Assembly (NCBI RefSeq): GCF_000422965.1
Contig: NZ_AUHB01000002.1
Span: 248,001-312,000, forward strand
Length of the DNA stretch: 64,000 bases
Reading direction: 5' to 3'
From: Pleomorphomonas oryzae DSM 16300
GTDB taxonomy: Bacteria > Pseudomonadota > Alphaproteobacteria > Rhizobiales > Pleomorphomonadaceae
Shown: positions 25,332 through 35,096 of the stretch, piece by piece
Layout: the number at the start of each line of letters is the position of its first letter
Position numbering within the stretch: position 1 is the first letter of the stretch
Made by a program: the position numbers and the translations under genes
The notes under the pieces: model-generated
Database searches by the model: none
What the model saw: only the letters and a program-made list of their open reading frames with translations
What the model was told of the DNA's origin: nothing

Positions 25332-26543
25332 ATGTCGACATCCTCCCCTCTGATCCTGGTCATCAATAGCGGCTCTTCGTCGCTGAAGTTCGCCATCTAC
25401 CCGGTCGGCGAACGCCAGCCGCTAGCCTCTGGCCTTGCCGAGCGCCTCGGCCAGAGCGACGCCACGATCCGTATCGACGTCGACGGCGCCAAGAACAAAA
25501 CCGCGCTTGTGCCGACCAATCACCAGGGCGCGGTCGATGCGCTGATGGCTTTCCTCAAGGAGCGTGGCTGGTTCGAGCGGGTCGCGGCGGTCGGCCATCG
25601 CGTCGTCAACGGCGGCGAGCGCTTTACCGAGAGCCAAATCGTCACCGACGATGCCATGGTCGAGGAGATTGGCACCTGTCCTTTCGCCCCGCTGCATAAT
25701 CCGGCACATGCGATCGGCATGCGGGCTGCCATCCATGCCTTCCCGACGCTGACGCAGGTGGCGGTGTTCGACACCGCTTTCCATCAGACCATGAAGCCGG
25801 AGGCCTACCTCTACGCCCTGCCCCGCAAATACTATCGCGATCTCGGCGTGCGTCGTTACGGTGCCCACGGCACCTCTCACCAGTACGTTTCCGGCGAGAC
25901 CATCCGTCTGCTCGGCCTCGATCCCAATGATAGCGGCGTTGTCGTCTGTCACCTTGGCAACGGCTCTTCGGCCACCGCCGTTCTGAACGGCAAGTGCGTC
26001 GACACCTCGATGGGCCTCACCCCGCTTGAAGGCCTGGTCATGGGCACCCGCACCGGCGACGTTGACTACGGCGCGCTCGCCTACATCGCCAAGAAAACCG
26101 GTCTCGACGTCGACGGTCTCGAAAAGATGGCCAACCGCGAGAGCGGCCTGCTCGGCCTGTCCGAGCTCTCCAACGACTGCCGCACGCTGACCGAGGCGGC
26201 CCAGGCCGGCAACCATCAGGCCGAGGAGACGCTCGACGTCTTCGTCTTCCGTCTCTGCCGCTATATCGGCGCTTTGACGGCTGCTCTGCCGCGCCTCGAT
26301 GCGGTCGCCTTCACCGGCGGCATCGGTGAAAACTCCGCTTATATCCGGGCCAAGACGCTGAAGCGCCTGTCGGCGCTCGGCCTCGACCTCGACGAGGAAG
26401 CCAATGCCACGATCTTCGGCGGCAAGAGTGGTATCGTCTCGCGGTCGAGGAAGCCGGTGGCCATCGTGGTGCCAACCGACGAAGAGCGTGTGATCGCCGA
26501 GGATACGGCCCGCCTCGCCGGTCTTCTGCCTGCCAAAGCCTGA
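25332..26543 (+). CDS. ackA: Acetate kinase
   Basis: Interconverts acetate plus ATP and acetyl phosphate plus ADP in the cytosol, 403 residues. The ATG at 25332 gives the family start LILVINSGSSSLKFAIY; the frame extends upstream only through the leader. Conserved blocks: GHRVVNGGERF, FDTAFHQTM, RRYGAHGTSHQYV, CHLGNGSSATAV, DTSMGLTPLEGLVMGTRTGD and AFTGGIGENS. pta follows after 19 bases, giving the standard acetyl-CoA/acetate node for overflow, fermentation or acetate uptake. Regulation probably acts through the long leader. Confidence 0.96.
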   Translation: MSTSSPLILVINSGSSSLKFAIYPVGERQPLASGLAERLGQSDATIRIDVDGAKNKTALVPTNHQGAVDALMAFLKERGWFERVAAVGHRVVNGGERFTESQIVTDDAMVEEIGTCPFAPLHNPAHAIGMRAAIHAFPTLTQVAVFDTAFHQTMKPEAYLYALPRKYYRDLGVRRYGAHGTSHQYVSGETIRLLGLDPNDSGVVVCHLGNGSSATAVLNGKCVDTSMGLTPLEGLVMGTRTGDVDYGALAYIAKKTGLDVDGLEKMANRESGLLGLSELSNDCRTLTEAAQAGNHQAEETLDVFVFRLCRYIGALTAALPRLDAVAFTGGIGENSAYIRAKTLKRLSALGLDLDEEANATIFGGKSGIVSRSRKPVAIVVPTDEERVIAEDTARLAGLLPAKA

Positions 26544-26562
26544 TGCGAAAGGGACGAAGGTT

Positions 26563-28680
26563 ATGACTCCGAAATCCTCCTACCGCACGTTCTTCCTGGC
26601 GCCGACCTCCAGCCAGCAGGGTATCTCCTCGGTGGCGCTCGGTCTCGTCCGGGCGTTCCAGCGCGAGGGCTATGACGTCGGCTTTGCCAAGCCGGTTGCC
26701 GACCCCGAGGCTTATCCCGACGGGCTGGACCGCTCGGTGCACTTCGCGCGCACGCTGCTCGGCCTCAACACGCCCGATCCGATCCCGGCCGAGCGTGCCG
26801 AGGAAATGATCCGCACCGGCAATCTCTTCACGCTGCTCGAAGAGATCGTCGCGCTGGTCGAGGAAGCGCGCGGCAAAAGCTCCATCGTCATCGTCGAAGG
26901 CCTGCTGCCGTCGACCACCCATCCGCTGACCATCGATCTCGACATCGCCATGGGCCGGTCCCTATCCGCCGAGATCATCCCGGTGGTGCCTGGTCTTGAC
27001 GCCACCGTGAAGTCGATTGTCGGCGACCTCGCCGACGCTCACCACCGTTTCCTCACCGAAGGTCGTCCCTTTGCCGGCCTGATCGTTGGCCGCGCTCGCG
27101 GCGGCGACGTCAAGGCCGAGGAATTTGCCAAGGCGCTCGAAGCGGCGAATATCGGCGTGCCGGTGCTCGCAGTGACGTCCGACGAGCCGGCGCTCAATGC
27201 GCCGCGCCTCATCGACGTCGCCTCGGATCTCGGCTTCGGCATTCTCAGGCCCGGCGATATCAAGAAGGCCCGCGTCGGCGAGATCGTCATCGGTGCCCGC
27301 GGCCCCGACAAGGTGGTGAAGGCCTTGAAACCCGGCACGCTGGTCGTCACCCCGGGCGATCGCTCCGATATCATCATCACTACCACCCTGGCCCGTTCTT
27401 CCGGTCTGCCGATCGCCGGACTGCTCCTGACGTGTGACGAGCCGATGGCCCCGTCCATCTCGGAGTTCCTGGCGCCGCGCTTCGGCGATCTGCCGGTGCT
27501 GACCACCGAACTGCAGACCTATGACGTCGCCGTCCGCCTCAATTCGATGGACCGCCGCGTTCGTCATGAGGACGCCGAGCGCATGGAAAAGCTGCTCGAG
27601 CACGTCGCCGATCACATCAACCTTGCTCCGCTCGCTCCAGCGACGGCGCGCTCCAACGACGGCCTGATGACGCCGCCGATGTTCCGTCATCGCATGATCC
27701 AGGAGGCACGCGCTGCCAACCGCCGTATCGTGCTGCCGGAAGGTGACGAGCCGCGCACCATCAAGGCGGCCGTCATCTGCACGCAGAAGCGCATTGCTCG
27801 TTGCGTGCTGGTCGGCGATCCCAAGGCGATCAAGGACGTCGCCACCATGCACGGCATCGATCTGCCGCCGGAGCTGGAAATCCTCGATCCGTCCAAGGTG
27901 CGTGGCAGCTACGTGGCGCCGATGGTCGAGCTGCGCAAGTCCAAGGGACTGACCCCGCCGCAGGCGGAGGCCCAGCTCGAGGACAACGTGGTGCTCGCCA
28001 CCATGATGCTGGCCATGGGCCACGTCGACGGTCTGGTCTCCGGCGCCGTTCACACCACCGCTTCGACGGTGCGTCCGGCGCTGCAGCTCATCAAGACCGC
28101 GCCCGGCAACTCGATCGTCTCCAGCGTGTTCTTCATGCTGATGCCCGATCAGGTACTGGTCTACGGCGACTGCGCCATCAACCCCGACCCGTCGGCGGAC
28201 GAACTGGCCGAAATCGCCTGTCAGTCGGCCGATAGCGCCCGCTCGTTCGGCATCGACCCGCGCGTTGCCATGATCTCCTACTCGACCGGCACCTCCGGTA
28301 CGGGCAGCGACGTCGACAAGGTGCGCGCCGCCACGCTCAAGGTGATGGAGCGCCGCCCCGACCTCTTGGTCGACGGCCCGATCCAATACGATGCCGCCTC
28401 GGTCGAGAGCGTCGGCAAGCAGAAGGCGCCGGGTTCGCCGCTGGCCGGCCACGCCAACGTCTTCGTCTTCCCCGACCTCAATACCGGCAACACCACCTAC
28501 AAGGCGGTGCAGCGTTCGGCCAACGTCGTGTCGGTCGGCCCGATGTTGCAGGGGCTCCGGAAGCCGGTGAACGATCTGTCGCGCGGCGCGCTGGTCGACG
28601 ACATCGTCTACACCATCGCCTTGACCGCCATTCAGGTCGGCCAGAGCGAGCGGCCGGCGCAGGCAGCCGCGGCCGAGTAA
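26563..28680 (+). CDS. pta: Phosphate acetyltransferase (long form)
   Basis: Converts acetyl-CoA and phosphate to acetyl phosphate and CoA. 705 residues, the long three-domain form: an N-terminal P-loop-like domain (FFLAPTSSQQGISSVALGL, no GK pair), a middle DRTGG domain (about 215-330) and the C-terminal catalytic PTA_PTB domain (from about 370, with RRIVLPEGDEPRTIKAA, and near the end SYSTGTSGTGSDVDKVRAAT). The N-terminal parts serve allosteric control in related enzymes. It is the second gene of the ackA-pta operon and is followed by a good terminator. Confidence 0.95.
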   Translation: MTPKSSYRTFFLAPTSSQQGISSVALGLVRAFQREGYDVGFAKPVADPEAYPDGLDRSVHFARTLLGLNTPDPIPAERAEEMIRTGNLFTLLEEIVALVEEARGKSSIVIVEGLLPSTTHPLTIDLDIAMGRSLSAEIIPVVPGLDATVKSIVGDLADAHHRFLTEGRPFAGLIVGRARGGDVKAEEFAKALEAANIGVPVLAVTSDEPALNAPRLIDVASDLGFGILRPGDIKKARVGEIVIGARGPDKVVKALKPGTLVVTPGDRSDIIITTTLARSSGLPIAGLLLTCDEPMAPSISEFLAPRFGDLPVLTTELQTYDVAVRLNSMDRRVRHEDAERMEKLLEHVADHINLAPLAPATARSNDGLMTPPMFRHRMIQEARAANRRIVLPEGDEPRTIKAAVICTQKRIARCVLVGDPKAIKDVATMHGIDLPPELEILDPSKVRGSYVAPMVELRKSKGLTPPQAEAQLEDNVVLATMMLAMGHVDGLVSGAVHTTASTVRPALQLIKTAPGNSIVSSVFFMLMPDQVLVYGDCAINPDPSADELAEIACQSADSARSFGIDPRVAMISYSTGTSGTGSDVDKVRAATLKVMERRPDLLVDGPIQYDAASVESVGKQKAPGSPLAGHANVFVFPDLNTGNTTYKAVQRSANVVSVGPMLQGLRKPVNDLSRGALVDDIVYTIALTAIQVGQSERPAQAAAAE

Positions 28681-28705
28681 AAGAACGGCGGCACATTGAA
28701 TGACA

Positions 28706-28737
28706 AAGCCGGCGGCCTCCAAGCCGCCGGCTTTTTT
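28706..28737 (+). terminator. Rho-independent terminator of ackA-pta
   Basis: AAGCCGGCGGC (28706-28716) and GCCGCCGGCTT (28723-28733) form a perfect 11-bp stem with a 6-base loop, followed by a T tract to 28737. Confidence 0.9.
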
Positions 28738-28801
28738 GCTGCTATTATGCCGGCTAACTAACGAGCCGCCTTGATCGAAGCCGACACGCACGACGGCATG
28801 A

Positions 28802-28828
28802 AAAAGCCACCGGAAACCGGTGGCTTTT
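28802..28828. terminator. Bidirectional terminator, mainly for the minus-strand oxidoreductase gene
   Basis: AAAAGCCACCGG (28802-28813) and CCGGTGGCTTTT (28817-28828) are exact complements around AAA. It lies 23 bases past the minus-strand stop and gives a U-run on that strand too. Confidence 0.85.
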
Positions 28829-28851
28829 GGGCTTATTCCCGGAAATCCGTC

Positions 28852-29904
28852 TCAGTTGGCGACGGCTAGTTCCGTCCTTAGCCGCTCCGTCTCGAAGGAA
28901 GCGTCGAGGATGCGCTGTAGTTCGGCGGCCCGGCGGAAGCTCGGCTCCGTGGTCTTGCCCGCCTTCACGGCGTCAAAGAAGCGCTTGTAGTTCATCGGCA
29001 CCGGTTTGGCCGTGACGGGGCGCCAGGTCTGGCTGTTGATGTCTTTCACGCCTTTGCAGACGCGTAGCCAGGTGCCGTCCGAACCATTCTGGATCTCCAA
29101 GGCACCCTTGTCGCCGAACACGCGGACTCGCAACGTGTTGGCGTAGCCGGTGGCAAAGCGCGACGCGTGGATGACGCCGATGGCGCCATTCTCAAACTCC
29201 AGCGTGCCGGCGAAGCTGTCGTTGGCGTCGAGCGTATATTCACCGATCTGATCGTCAGGTGCCTTGTGAAAGGTCTTGAGGCGGCCGAAAAGCTTGGTTA
29301 CGTCGGTGCCGGCACCGAAGGAGGCGAAATCGAGGATGTGAATGCCGACATCACCGATCACCCCCTTGGAACCGTGATTTTCCGACAGGCGCCACAGCCA
29401 GCGGCTCTCGGTCCGCCAATCGCCCCAGTGCGTGCCGGTCAGCCAGCTCTGCAGATAGCTCGCCTCCACATGCTTGACGTCACCGATGGCCCCCGAGATG
29501 ACCATCTGGTGCATCTTGTGGATCTCGGGGACGTTGCGGTAGCTGAGGTTGACCATGCCCACGACGCCTTCCTTCTCGGCGGTCTCGGTCATTTCCAAGG
29601 CGTGGGCATAGTTGGTGGCCAGCGGTTTCTCGCACAGTACGTGCTTGCCGGCGGTGAGCAGTGCCATGGTCGTCGGATAATGGGCGAGATCGGTGGTGAC
29701 GTTGGACGCCGAGTCGAATTTGCCCCAGACGATGGCGTCTTCCACCGTGGCGAAGGTGCGGGGAATGTTGAATTCCTTGGCGAAGGCGGTGGCATACTCG
29801 GGGAATATGTCGACGCAACCGACGATTTTCACGCCGCGGATCTGGGCGAAGTGCTTGGCATGATGGCGAGCCATGCTGCCGGTGCCGACAATGATAAGGC
29901 GCAT
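28852..29904 (-). CDS. Gfo/Idh/MocA-family oxidoreductase
   Basis: 350 residues. N-terminal Rossmann NAD(P) domain with IVGTGSMARHHAKHFA, then the family motif CEKPLATNYAHALEM carrying the catalytic-site lysine, and the C-terminal GFO_IDH_MocA fold (VIGDVGIHILDFASFG, with the typical histidine). It oxidises or epimerises a sugar or inositol derivative. It follows thuA by 74 bases on the same strand. Such ThuA plus dehydrogenase pairs serve trehalose or related disaccharide catabolism in rhizobia (thuAB), which is the best guess here; there is no transporter in the window. Confidence 0.88.
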   Translation of the reverse strand: MRLIIVGTGSMARHHAKHFAQIRGVKIVGCVDIFPEYATAFAKEFNIPRTFATVEDAIVWGKFDSASNVTTDLAHYPTTMALLTAGKHVLCEKPLATNYAHALEMTETAEKEGVVGMVNLSYRNVPEIHKMHQMVISGAIGDVKHVEASYLQSWLTGTHWGDWRTESRWLWRLSENHGSKGVIGDVGIHILDFASFGAGTDVTKLFGRLKTFHKAPDDQIGEYTLDANDSFAGTLEFENGAIGVIHASRFATGYANTLRVRVFGDKGALEIQNGSDGTWLRVCKGVKDINSQTWRPVTAKPVPMNYKRFFDAVKAGKTTEPSFRRAAELQRILDASFETERLRTELAVAN

Positions 29905-29942
29905 GTTGGAGGGTCCGTGAGGGAAGAGGGGCGAAAATGGAG

Positions 29943-29968
29943 AGCGGCCGGCGGGAGAGCCGGCCGCT
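29943..29968 (-). terminator. Hairpin between thuA and the oxidoreductase gene
   Basis: AGCGGCCGGC (29943-29952) and GCCGGCCGCT (29959-29968) form a 10-bp perfect stem. On the minus strand it is followed by a weak ATTTTC tract, so it may stop part of the transcripts and lower expression of the second gene. Confidence 0.5.
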
Positions 29969-29978
29969 TGGAGGTCGC

Positions 29979-30764
29979 TCAGCGAAGGCCGGGAGCGCCC
30001 TTGGCATGGATGGTCAGGCCGCGTTCCGTGATCGGCTCCAAAGCCTTGTCGACCGGTACGTTCGGCGCGTCGGTGATCGCCGTCCAGGCCGGGCCGGGGT
30101 TATAGGCCCACTTCACGGCGTTGCGCAGCACGGTCAGCACGTTCTCGTCGTGATAGGTGGGGTAGGCCTCGTGTCCGGGGCGGAAATAGAAGATCTTGCC
30201 GGCGCCGCGCTTGTAGCAGAGGCCGGAGCGGAACACCTCGCCGCCCTGGAACCAGGAGATGAACACGGTCTCATCCGGTTCGGGAACCGAGAAGGGCTCG
30301 CCATACATCTCTTCCATGTCGAGCTCGATCTTTTCGGGCAGGCCGGCGGCGATCGGATGGTTGCGGTTGATCACCCAGAGCCGTTCGCGTTCGCCCGCCT
30401 CGCGCCACTTGAGGGCGCAGGGCGTACCCATCAGCCGCTTGAAGATCTTGGAAAAATGTCCGGAGTGGAGAACCAGAAGGCCCATGCCCTCCCAGACGCG
30501 CTTGGCAACGCGCTCGACGATTTCGTCCTTCACGTCACCGTGGGCGGCGTGGCCCCACCAGACGAGCACATCGGTGTCGGCTAGCTTCTCGACGGTCAGG
30601 CCGTGCTCGGCCATTTGCAGCGTCACCCAACTCGCCTTGATGGACGGGTCGACGTTGAGGGCGTCGGCGATGGTGGCATGCATGCCATTGGGGTAGAGAT
30701 CGTGCACGACCTGACTGGTCTGTTCGTGAACGTTCTCACCGAAGACGGTGGCGCGGATGGTCAT
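29979..30764 (-). CDS. ThuA-domain (trehalose utilization-type) protein
   Basis: 261 residues from the ATG at 30764, which has GGAGGA at good spacing; the frame upstream (to 30875) is non-coding. ThuA fold, a glutamine-amidotransferase-like domain: VFGENVHEQTSQVV, DVLVWWGHAAHGDVKDEIV, LLVLHSGHFSKIFKRLMG, RKWRE-type segment, and YKRGAGKIFYFRPGHEAYPTY, the most recognisable ThuA signature. In Sinorhizobium thuA/thuB act on trehalose-type disaccharides by oxidation to 3-keto forms. It heads a two-gene unit; LacI-type operators lie upstream. Confidence 0.87.
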   Translation of the reverse strand: MTIRATVFGENVHEQTSQVVHDLYPNGMHATIADALNVDPSIKASWVTLQMAEHGLTVEKLADTDVLVWWGHAAHGDVKDEIVERVAKRVWEGMGLLVLHSGHFSKIFKRLMGTPCALKWREAGERERLWVINRNHPIAAGLPEKIELDMEEMYGEPFSVPEPDETVFISWFQGGEVFRSGLCYKRGAGKIFYFRPGHEAYPTYHDENVLTVLRNAVKWAYNPGPAWTAITDAPNVPVDKALEPITERGLTIHAKGAPGLR

Positions 30765-30893
30765 GAAAATCCTCCCGGGATGAGCGGTCCGGCGCAACTG
30801 ATCCGTATTCGCCGACTCCGCGGCAAGGTCCGGCCTGTCGCCCTCCCAGGGCAGTCTCCGGACGAGACGCAACATCTTGCTTGCCGAGCATTC

Positions 30894-30903
30894 AAAGCGC
30901 TTT
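30894..30903. promoter_or_regulatory. LacI-type operator, proximal to thuA
   Basis: The perfect palindrome AAAGCGCTTT within TTCAAAGCGCTTTTAAT, 130 bases before the thuA start codon. This central-CG palindrome is typical of LacI-family sugar repressors. No lacI-type gene is in the window. Confidence 0.6.
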
Positions 30904-30992
30904 TAATGGGGCTTGTCAAGAGTCCTGCGCTGCTACGGCTTATGTCGGTAGTCGATTGTTCCAACGACGATATTTCGGCGAACAAATCAATA

Positions 30993-31002
30993 AAAGCGCT
31001 TT
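30993..31002. promoter_or_regulatory. LacI-type operator, distal
   Basis: A second perfect AAAGCGCTTT within ATAAAAGCGCTTTGAAT, the mirror image of the first site including flanks (TTCAAAGCGCTTTTA read on the other strand). Centres are 99 bases apart, a spacing compatible with DNA looping. Confidence 0.6.
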
Positions 31003-31151
31003 GAATGAATCGAAATAACTAATGGCGCCCGACATCGGCGGTTGGCAGCGATCGCCTCGGATTGAATGGGAAGCTAGGCGGCGCGCCGTCGGATAACGTC
31101 CGAGGCACCGATATGTTCCGAAGGGCGGGCGAGCCGCCCTCCGGCTTTGGT

Positions 31152-33008
31152 TCAGCGTTCGATCTGGCTGACGTCGCGCACGGCGCCCTTGGCGGCCGAT
31201 GTCGCCATGGCTGCATAGGCGCGCAACGCCGCCGATATCTTGCGCGGACGGGGCGCTTCCGGCTTCCAGGCTGCCTTGCCCTTGGCCTCCATGGCTGCGC
31301 GTCGTGCGGCGAGGGTCTCGTCCGAGACCAGCAGTTCGATGGTGCGCTTGGGAATATCGATGCGGATGCGGTCGCCTGCCTCGACGAGACCGATGGCGCC
31401 CCCTTCGGCGGCTTCCGGCGACACGTGGCCGATCGAAAGGCCGGAGGTGCCACCCGAGAAACGGCCGTCGGTCAGCAGCGCGCAGGCCTTGCCGAGACCC
31501 TTCGACTTCAGATAGCTCGTCGGGTAGAGCATTTCCTGCATGCCCGGGCCGCCCTTGGGGCCTTCGTAGCGGATTACCACGACGTCGCCGGCTTTCACCG
31601 TGCCGCCCAGGATGCCCTTGACGGCCCCTTCCTGGCTCTCGAAGATCCTCACTTCGCCCTCGAAGAAGAGGTTCGATTCATCGACACCGGCGGTTTTAAC
31701 GATGCAGCCGTCAAGAGCGATGTTGCCGAACAGCACGGCGAGGCCGCCGTCCTTGGAATAGGCATTGTCCACCGAGCGGATGACGCCCTTCTTGCGGTCG
31801 ACGTCGAGCTCGTCCCATCGCCGATCCTGGCTGAATGCCTCAAGCGACGGCACGCCGCCCGGCGCCGCCGCGAAGAAGGTTCGGACGGCGATGGAGTTCG
31901 TCTGCATGATATCCCACTCGGCGATGGCCGCCTTGAGGGTCGGCGCATGCACGGTGGGAAGGTCGGTATTGAGCAGGCCGGCGCGGTCGAGTTCGCCAAG
32001 CAGGCCGAAAATGCCACCGGCCCGATGCACATCTTCCATGTGGATGTCGGCAACAGCTGGTGCCACCTTGGACAGGCAGGGCACGCGGCGGCTCAAACGG
32101 TCGATGTCGGCCATGGTGAAATCGACGCCGGCTTCCTGGGCCGCGGCCAGGAGATGCAGCACGGTGTTGGTCGATCCGCCCATGGAGATGTCGAGCGTCA
32201 TGGCGTTCTCGAACGCTTTGAAGGAGGCGATCGAGCGCGGCAGCACGCTTTCGTCGTTGCCTTCGTAATAGCGCTTGCAGAGATCGACGATCAGCTGACC
32301 GGCCTTGAGGAACAGCGCCCTGCGGTCGGCATGCGTCGCCAGCGTCGATCCGTTACCGGGCAGGCTGAGACCGAGTGCTTCCGTGAGGCAGTTCATCGAG
32401 TTGGCGGTGAACATGCCCGAACAGGAGCCGCAGGTCGGGCAGGCAGACCGCTCGTAGGACTTGACGTCGGCATCCGATACCTTGTCGTCGGCGGCGGCGA
32501 CCATGGCATCGATCAGGTCGACCGACTTGGTGACGCCTGTCGACAGCAGCACCTTGCCGGCCTCCATCGGGCCTCCGGACACGAACACGGCGGGGATGTT
32601 GAGCCGCAGCGCCGCCAGCAGCATGCCGGGCGTGATCTTGTCGCAGTTGGAAATGCACACCATGGCGTCGGCGCAATGGGCGTTGACCATATACTCGACG
32701 CTGTCGGCGATCAGGTCGCGCGAGGGCAGCGAATAGAGCATGCCGTCGTGGCCCATGGCAATGCCGTCATCGACGGCGATGGTATTGAACTCCTTGGCAA
32801 GACCACCCGCCTTCTCGATCTCCCGGGCGACCAACTGGCCGAGGTCCTTGAGATGCACGTGACCGGGCACGAACTGGGTGAAGGAGTTGACCACGGCGAT
32901 GATCGGCTTGCCGAAATCGCTTTCCTTGACGCCGGTGGCGCGCCACAGGCCGCGGGCGCCGGCCATGTTGCGGCCGTGGGTGGAGGTGCGGGAACGATAG
33001 GCGGGCAT
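31152..33008 (-). CDS. ilvD: Dihydroxy-acid dehydratase
   Basis: Makes 2-keto acids in valine, isoleucine and pantothenate synthesis; cytosolic, 618 residues from the ATG at 33008, which gives the family start [19 protein letters not shown]. An ATG at 33020 is in frame but sits right against its GAG. Iron-sulfur cysteines are seen at C122 ([11 protein letters not shown]) and in [11 protein letters not shown] (190-200). Position 49, a cysteine in [2Fe-2S] members, is glycine (FVPGH), so an E. coli-like, oxygen-sensitive [4Fe-4S] enzyme is likely (inference). Stands alone. Sugar-acid dehydratases share the fold, but the start and core match IlvD. Confidence 0.95.
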   Translation of the reverse strand: MPAYRSRTSTHGRNMAGARGLWRATGVKESDFGKPIIAVVNSFTQFVPGHVHLKDLGQLVAREIEKAGGLAKEFNTIAVDDGIAMGHDGMLYSLPSRDLIADSVEYMVNAHCADAMVCISNCDKITPGMLLAALRLNIPAVFVSGGPMEAGKVLLSTGVTKSVDLIDAMVAAADDKVSDADVKSYERSACPTCGSCSGMFTANSMNCLTEALGLSLPGNGSTLATHADRRALFLKAGQLIVDLCKRYYEGNDESVLPRSIASFKAFENAMTLDISMGGSTNTVLHLLAAAQEAGVDFTMADIDRLSRRVPCLSKVAPAVADIHMEDVHRAGGIFGLLGELDRAGLLNTDLPTVHAPTLKAAIAEWDIMQTNSIAVRTFFAAAPGGVPSLEAFSQDRRWDELDVDRKKGVIRSVDNAYSKDGGLAVLFGNIALDGCIVKTAGVDESNLFFEGEVRIFESQEGAVKGILGGTVKAGDVVVIRYEGPKGGPGMQEMLYPTSYLKSKGLGKACALLTDGRFSGGTSGLSIGHVSPEAAEGGAIGLVEAGDRIRIDIPKRTIELLVSDETLAARRAAMEAKGKAAWKPEAPRPRKISAALRAYAAMATSAAKGAVRDVSQIER

Positions 33009-33128
33009 GGTTCGATCCATCTCAGGGAAAGGTAGATTACCTGACGGATGGGACCGTTTTGCCGAAAAAGCAAGGGCGCCGCCGCCGCAAAGCGTTCGCC
33101 GCCGCCCCCTGGAAGTCTGGTTCCGCCG

Positions 33129-34490
33129 TCAGGCGGCATGCACCTTGATGAGGAAGCTCTTGATCTCGGACCGCAGGTGAGTGCACGCCTCGTCGAGGCC
33201 GGCGGTGCCGCTCTTCATGCGTTCGCTGGCGGCGGCGGCCGCCGCGTTGGCCTGCGACACGCCATCGATATGCTCGGTGACCTCGGTCGTGCTGCTCGAT
33301 GCCTGGTTGAGATTGCGCGAAATGTCGAGCGTTGCCGTACCCTGCTCCTCGACAGAGGCGGCAATGACGTTGGAGATTTCGCTGAGGCGGCCGATGACGC
33401 CGGAAATCGCATTGATGGCCGCCACCGATTGCTCGGTCGATGCCTGGATGCCGTTGATTTGATCGGCGATGGTCGACGTCGCCTTGGCGGTCTGGTCGGC
33501 CAACTGCTTGACCTCGGCGGCGACGACGGCAAAGCCCTTGCCGGCCTCGCCGGCACGGGCCGCCTCGATGGTGGCATTGAGCGCCAGAAGGTTGGTCTGT
33601 GAGGCGATGTTGTCGATGAGGTCGACCACGTCGCCGATCTTCTTGGCCGCGTCGGAAAGCTCTTTGATCTGCGTCGAGGTGCGAAGCGCGTCAGCGGCCG
33701 CTTCGGCGGCAACCCGGCTCGACTCGGCGACCTGTCGGGTAATCTCCGCGACGGAGCCGCTCAATTCCTCGGTGGCGGCGGCGACGGTGGCGACGTTGGC
33801 GGAGGCCGTCTCGGCGCCGCGTGCCACGTTCCTGGCACGCTCGGAGGCGCGATCGGTTGCCTGGTCGAGATCACGCGTCAAGGCGGCCATATCCTTGGCC
33901 GACGACAGGACCTTGTCGGCGATGACACCGACCGACGACTCGAATTCCTGGGTGACGCGATCGATCAGGTTATGACGCGCTGCGCGCTCGGCGTCGATGT
34001 ATACCGAAATGGCAAAGTCCATGTCGAGCAGGACGACCTTGCTGAGCGCTTGCAACAGCTTCAGGCGCGTTTCCTCTCGGCCGCCTTTGAACAGGCCGCC
34101 GGAATAGTCCTTGTTGATCCGCCCGATCAGCGTGGTGAGCAGGAAGTTGTAGCCGCCGATATACCAGGTCGGTGACAGGCCGATCCGGTGGTGCGTCTCG
34201 CCGATCTTGGAAACAGACTGGAAGTAGGCCTCGTCGAAGCGGGCCTCCAGCACGCGCTCCCAATGCTTGAGCTGAGCTGCCTTGGCTTGTGCCATCTGCT
34301 CGGGCGAATGGAAGAAGCGCTTGGTTTCGGCGAACGTGGAGACTTGCCGGTAGAAGGCTTCGATACCCTCGGAAAGGATACCGGAAATATAGGGGCGGTG
34401 TTCCCGAAAGGTGGTGGCGACGCTGTCATCGATGGCGTGGAAACCGAGGCGCTGACGCATGTCAGAGGCAATGATCGAAGGGGCGGACAT
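33129..34490 (-). CDS. Globin-coupled methyl-accepting chemotaxis protein (soluble)
   Basis: 453 residues from the ATG at 34490 (AGGA six bases upstream). No membrane segment is visible, so it is a cytosolic receptor. Residues 1-175 form a globin-sensor domain; the proximal haem ligand is probably H100 in [18 protein letters not shown]. The rest is an MCP signalling domain with the hairpin tip [25 protein letters not shown] inside residues about 300-330 (given here only in part: [18 protein letters not shown]). Family role: sensing O2 or related gases (HemAT type) and signalling to CheA. No che genes are in the window. It lies alone, with a 222-base upstream gap. Confidence 0.9.
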   Translation of the reverse strand: MSAPSIIASDMRQRLGFHAIDDSVATTFREHRPYISGILSEGIEAFYRQVSTFAETKRFFHSPEQMAQAKAAQLKHWERVLEARFDEAYFQSVSKIGETHHRIGLSPTWYIGGYNFLLTTLIGRINKDYSGGLFKGGREETRLKLLQALSKVVLLDMDFAISVYIDAERAARHNLIDRVTQEFESSVGVIADKVLSSAKDMAALTRDLDQATDRASERARNVARGAETASANVATVAAATEELSGSVAEITRQVAESSRVAAEAAADALRTSTQIKELSDAAKKIGDVVDLIDNIASQTNLLALNATIEAARAGEAGKGFAVVAAEVKQLADQTAKATSTIADQINGIQASTEQSVAAINAISGVIGRLSEISNVIAASVEEQGTATLDISRNLNQASSSTTEVTEHIDGVSQANAAAAAASERMKSGTAGLDEACTHLRSEIKSFLIKVHAA

Positions 34491-34712
34491 GCCGGTTCCT
34501 TTATGGTGCGGATCGACGCAGCGGATGCGTCCGACGGCAGCTTTTGTCGCGCCAAACATCTTACCCGTTCGTAAAGGATTTAGGAAAACCGTCGATATTT
34601 AAAGAACTTGCGTCTGCCAGCGCATGATGTGCCTGCCTGTATGCGTAGAATTCCGGAGAGATTCTATCAATATTATTGCAAGCGACGATTATTCCTCTGC
34701 TGCAGGTAGCGA

Positions 34713-35096
34713 TCAGGACGGCTCACCGGCCGAAGGCTCAAGGTTGATATATCCCTCGGCGCGAAAGTGTGGCTGACAGAGGCAAAGAAAAACAAGATCG
34801 GTACCGCCGTCATTCTCAATGCGCTGTGACGTTCCCTTCGGGATGCGGACGCCGTCGCCGGGACCCACTCGAAAGCGATGGCCGTCGACTTCCATCATGC
34901 CGCTTCCCACCTCGATCAAATAGGTCTCTTCGACATCGAGTGCGTGCAACTGGGTCACCATGCCAGGGGCGACGCGCGCTCGCGCCAGAGACACGTCGGG
35001 CCGCGACGGATCGTTGAGAAGCTCGGTGATGAAACAGCGCTCCGAAGTGGGAAACTCTCGGAGACCTCCGCTTGGAATAAGAAAAGGATGGGTCAT
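34713..35096 (-). CDS. Small cupin-domain protein
   Basis: 127 residues from the ATG at 35096; the frame runs on to 35336 but that part is upstream sequence. One cupin barrel: LHALDVEETYLIEVGSG carries His, Glu, and Glu of metal motif 1 in a compact form, and RVGPGDGVRIPKGTSQRIEN is motif 2, with Gln where the last histidine is often found. Such small cupins are often sugar-binding, oxalate-related or regulatory; no function can be assigned. It is the last thing before the MCP promoter gap on the same strand. Confidence 0.75.
   Translation of the reverse strand: MTHPFLIPSGGLREFPTSERCFITELLNDPSRPDVSLARARVAPGMVTQLHALDVEETYLIEVGSGMMEVDGHRFRVGPGDGVRIPKGTSQRIENDGGTDLVFLCLCQPHFRAEGYINLEPSAGEPS

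Larger units (their letters stand above)
30765..31151 (-). other. 387-base region between thuA and ilvD with operator-like sites
   Basis: Both flanking genes are on the minus strand. The region must hold the thuA promoter and the ilvD 3' end. I see two LacI-type palindromes (entered separately) and a small stem AGGGCGG/CCGCCCT (31122-31140) 11 bases after the ilvD stop, which lacks a U-run. No gene seen. Confidence 0.65.

Noticed and set aside
26962-28791. 609-codon minus-strand frame opposite pta
   Set aside because: Antisense shadow; pta is complete and highly conserved.
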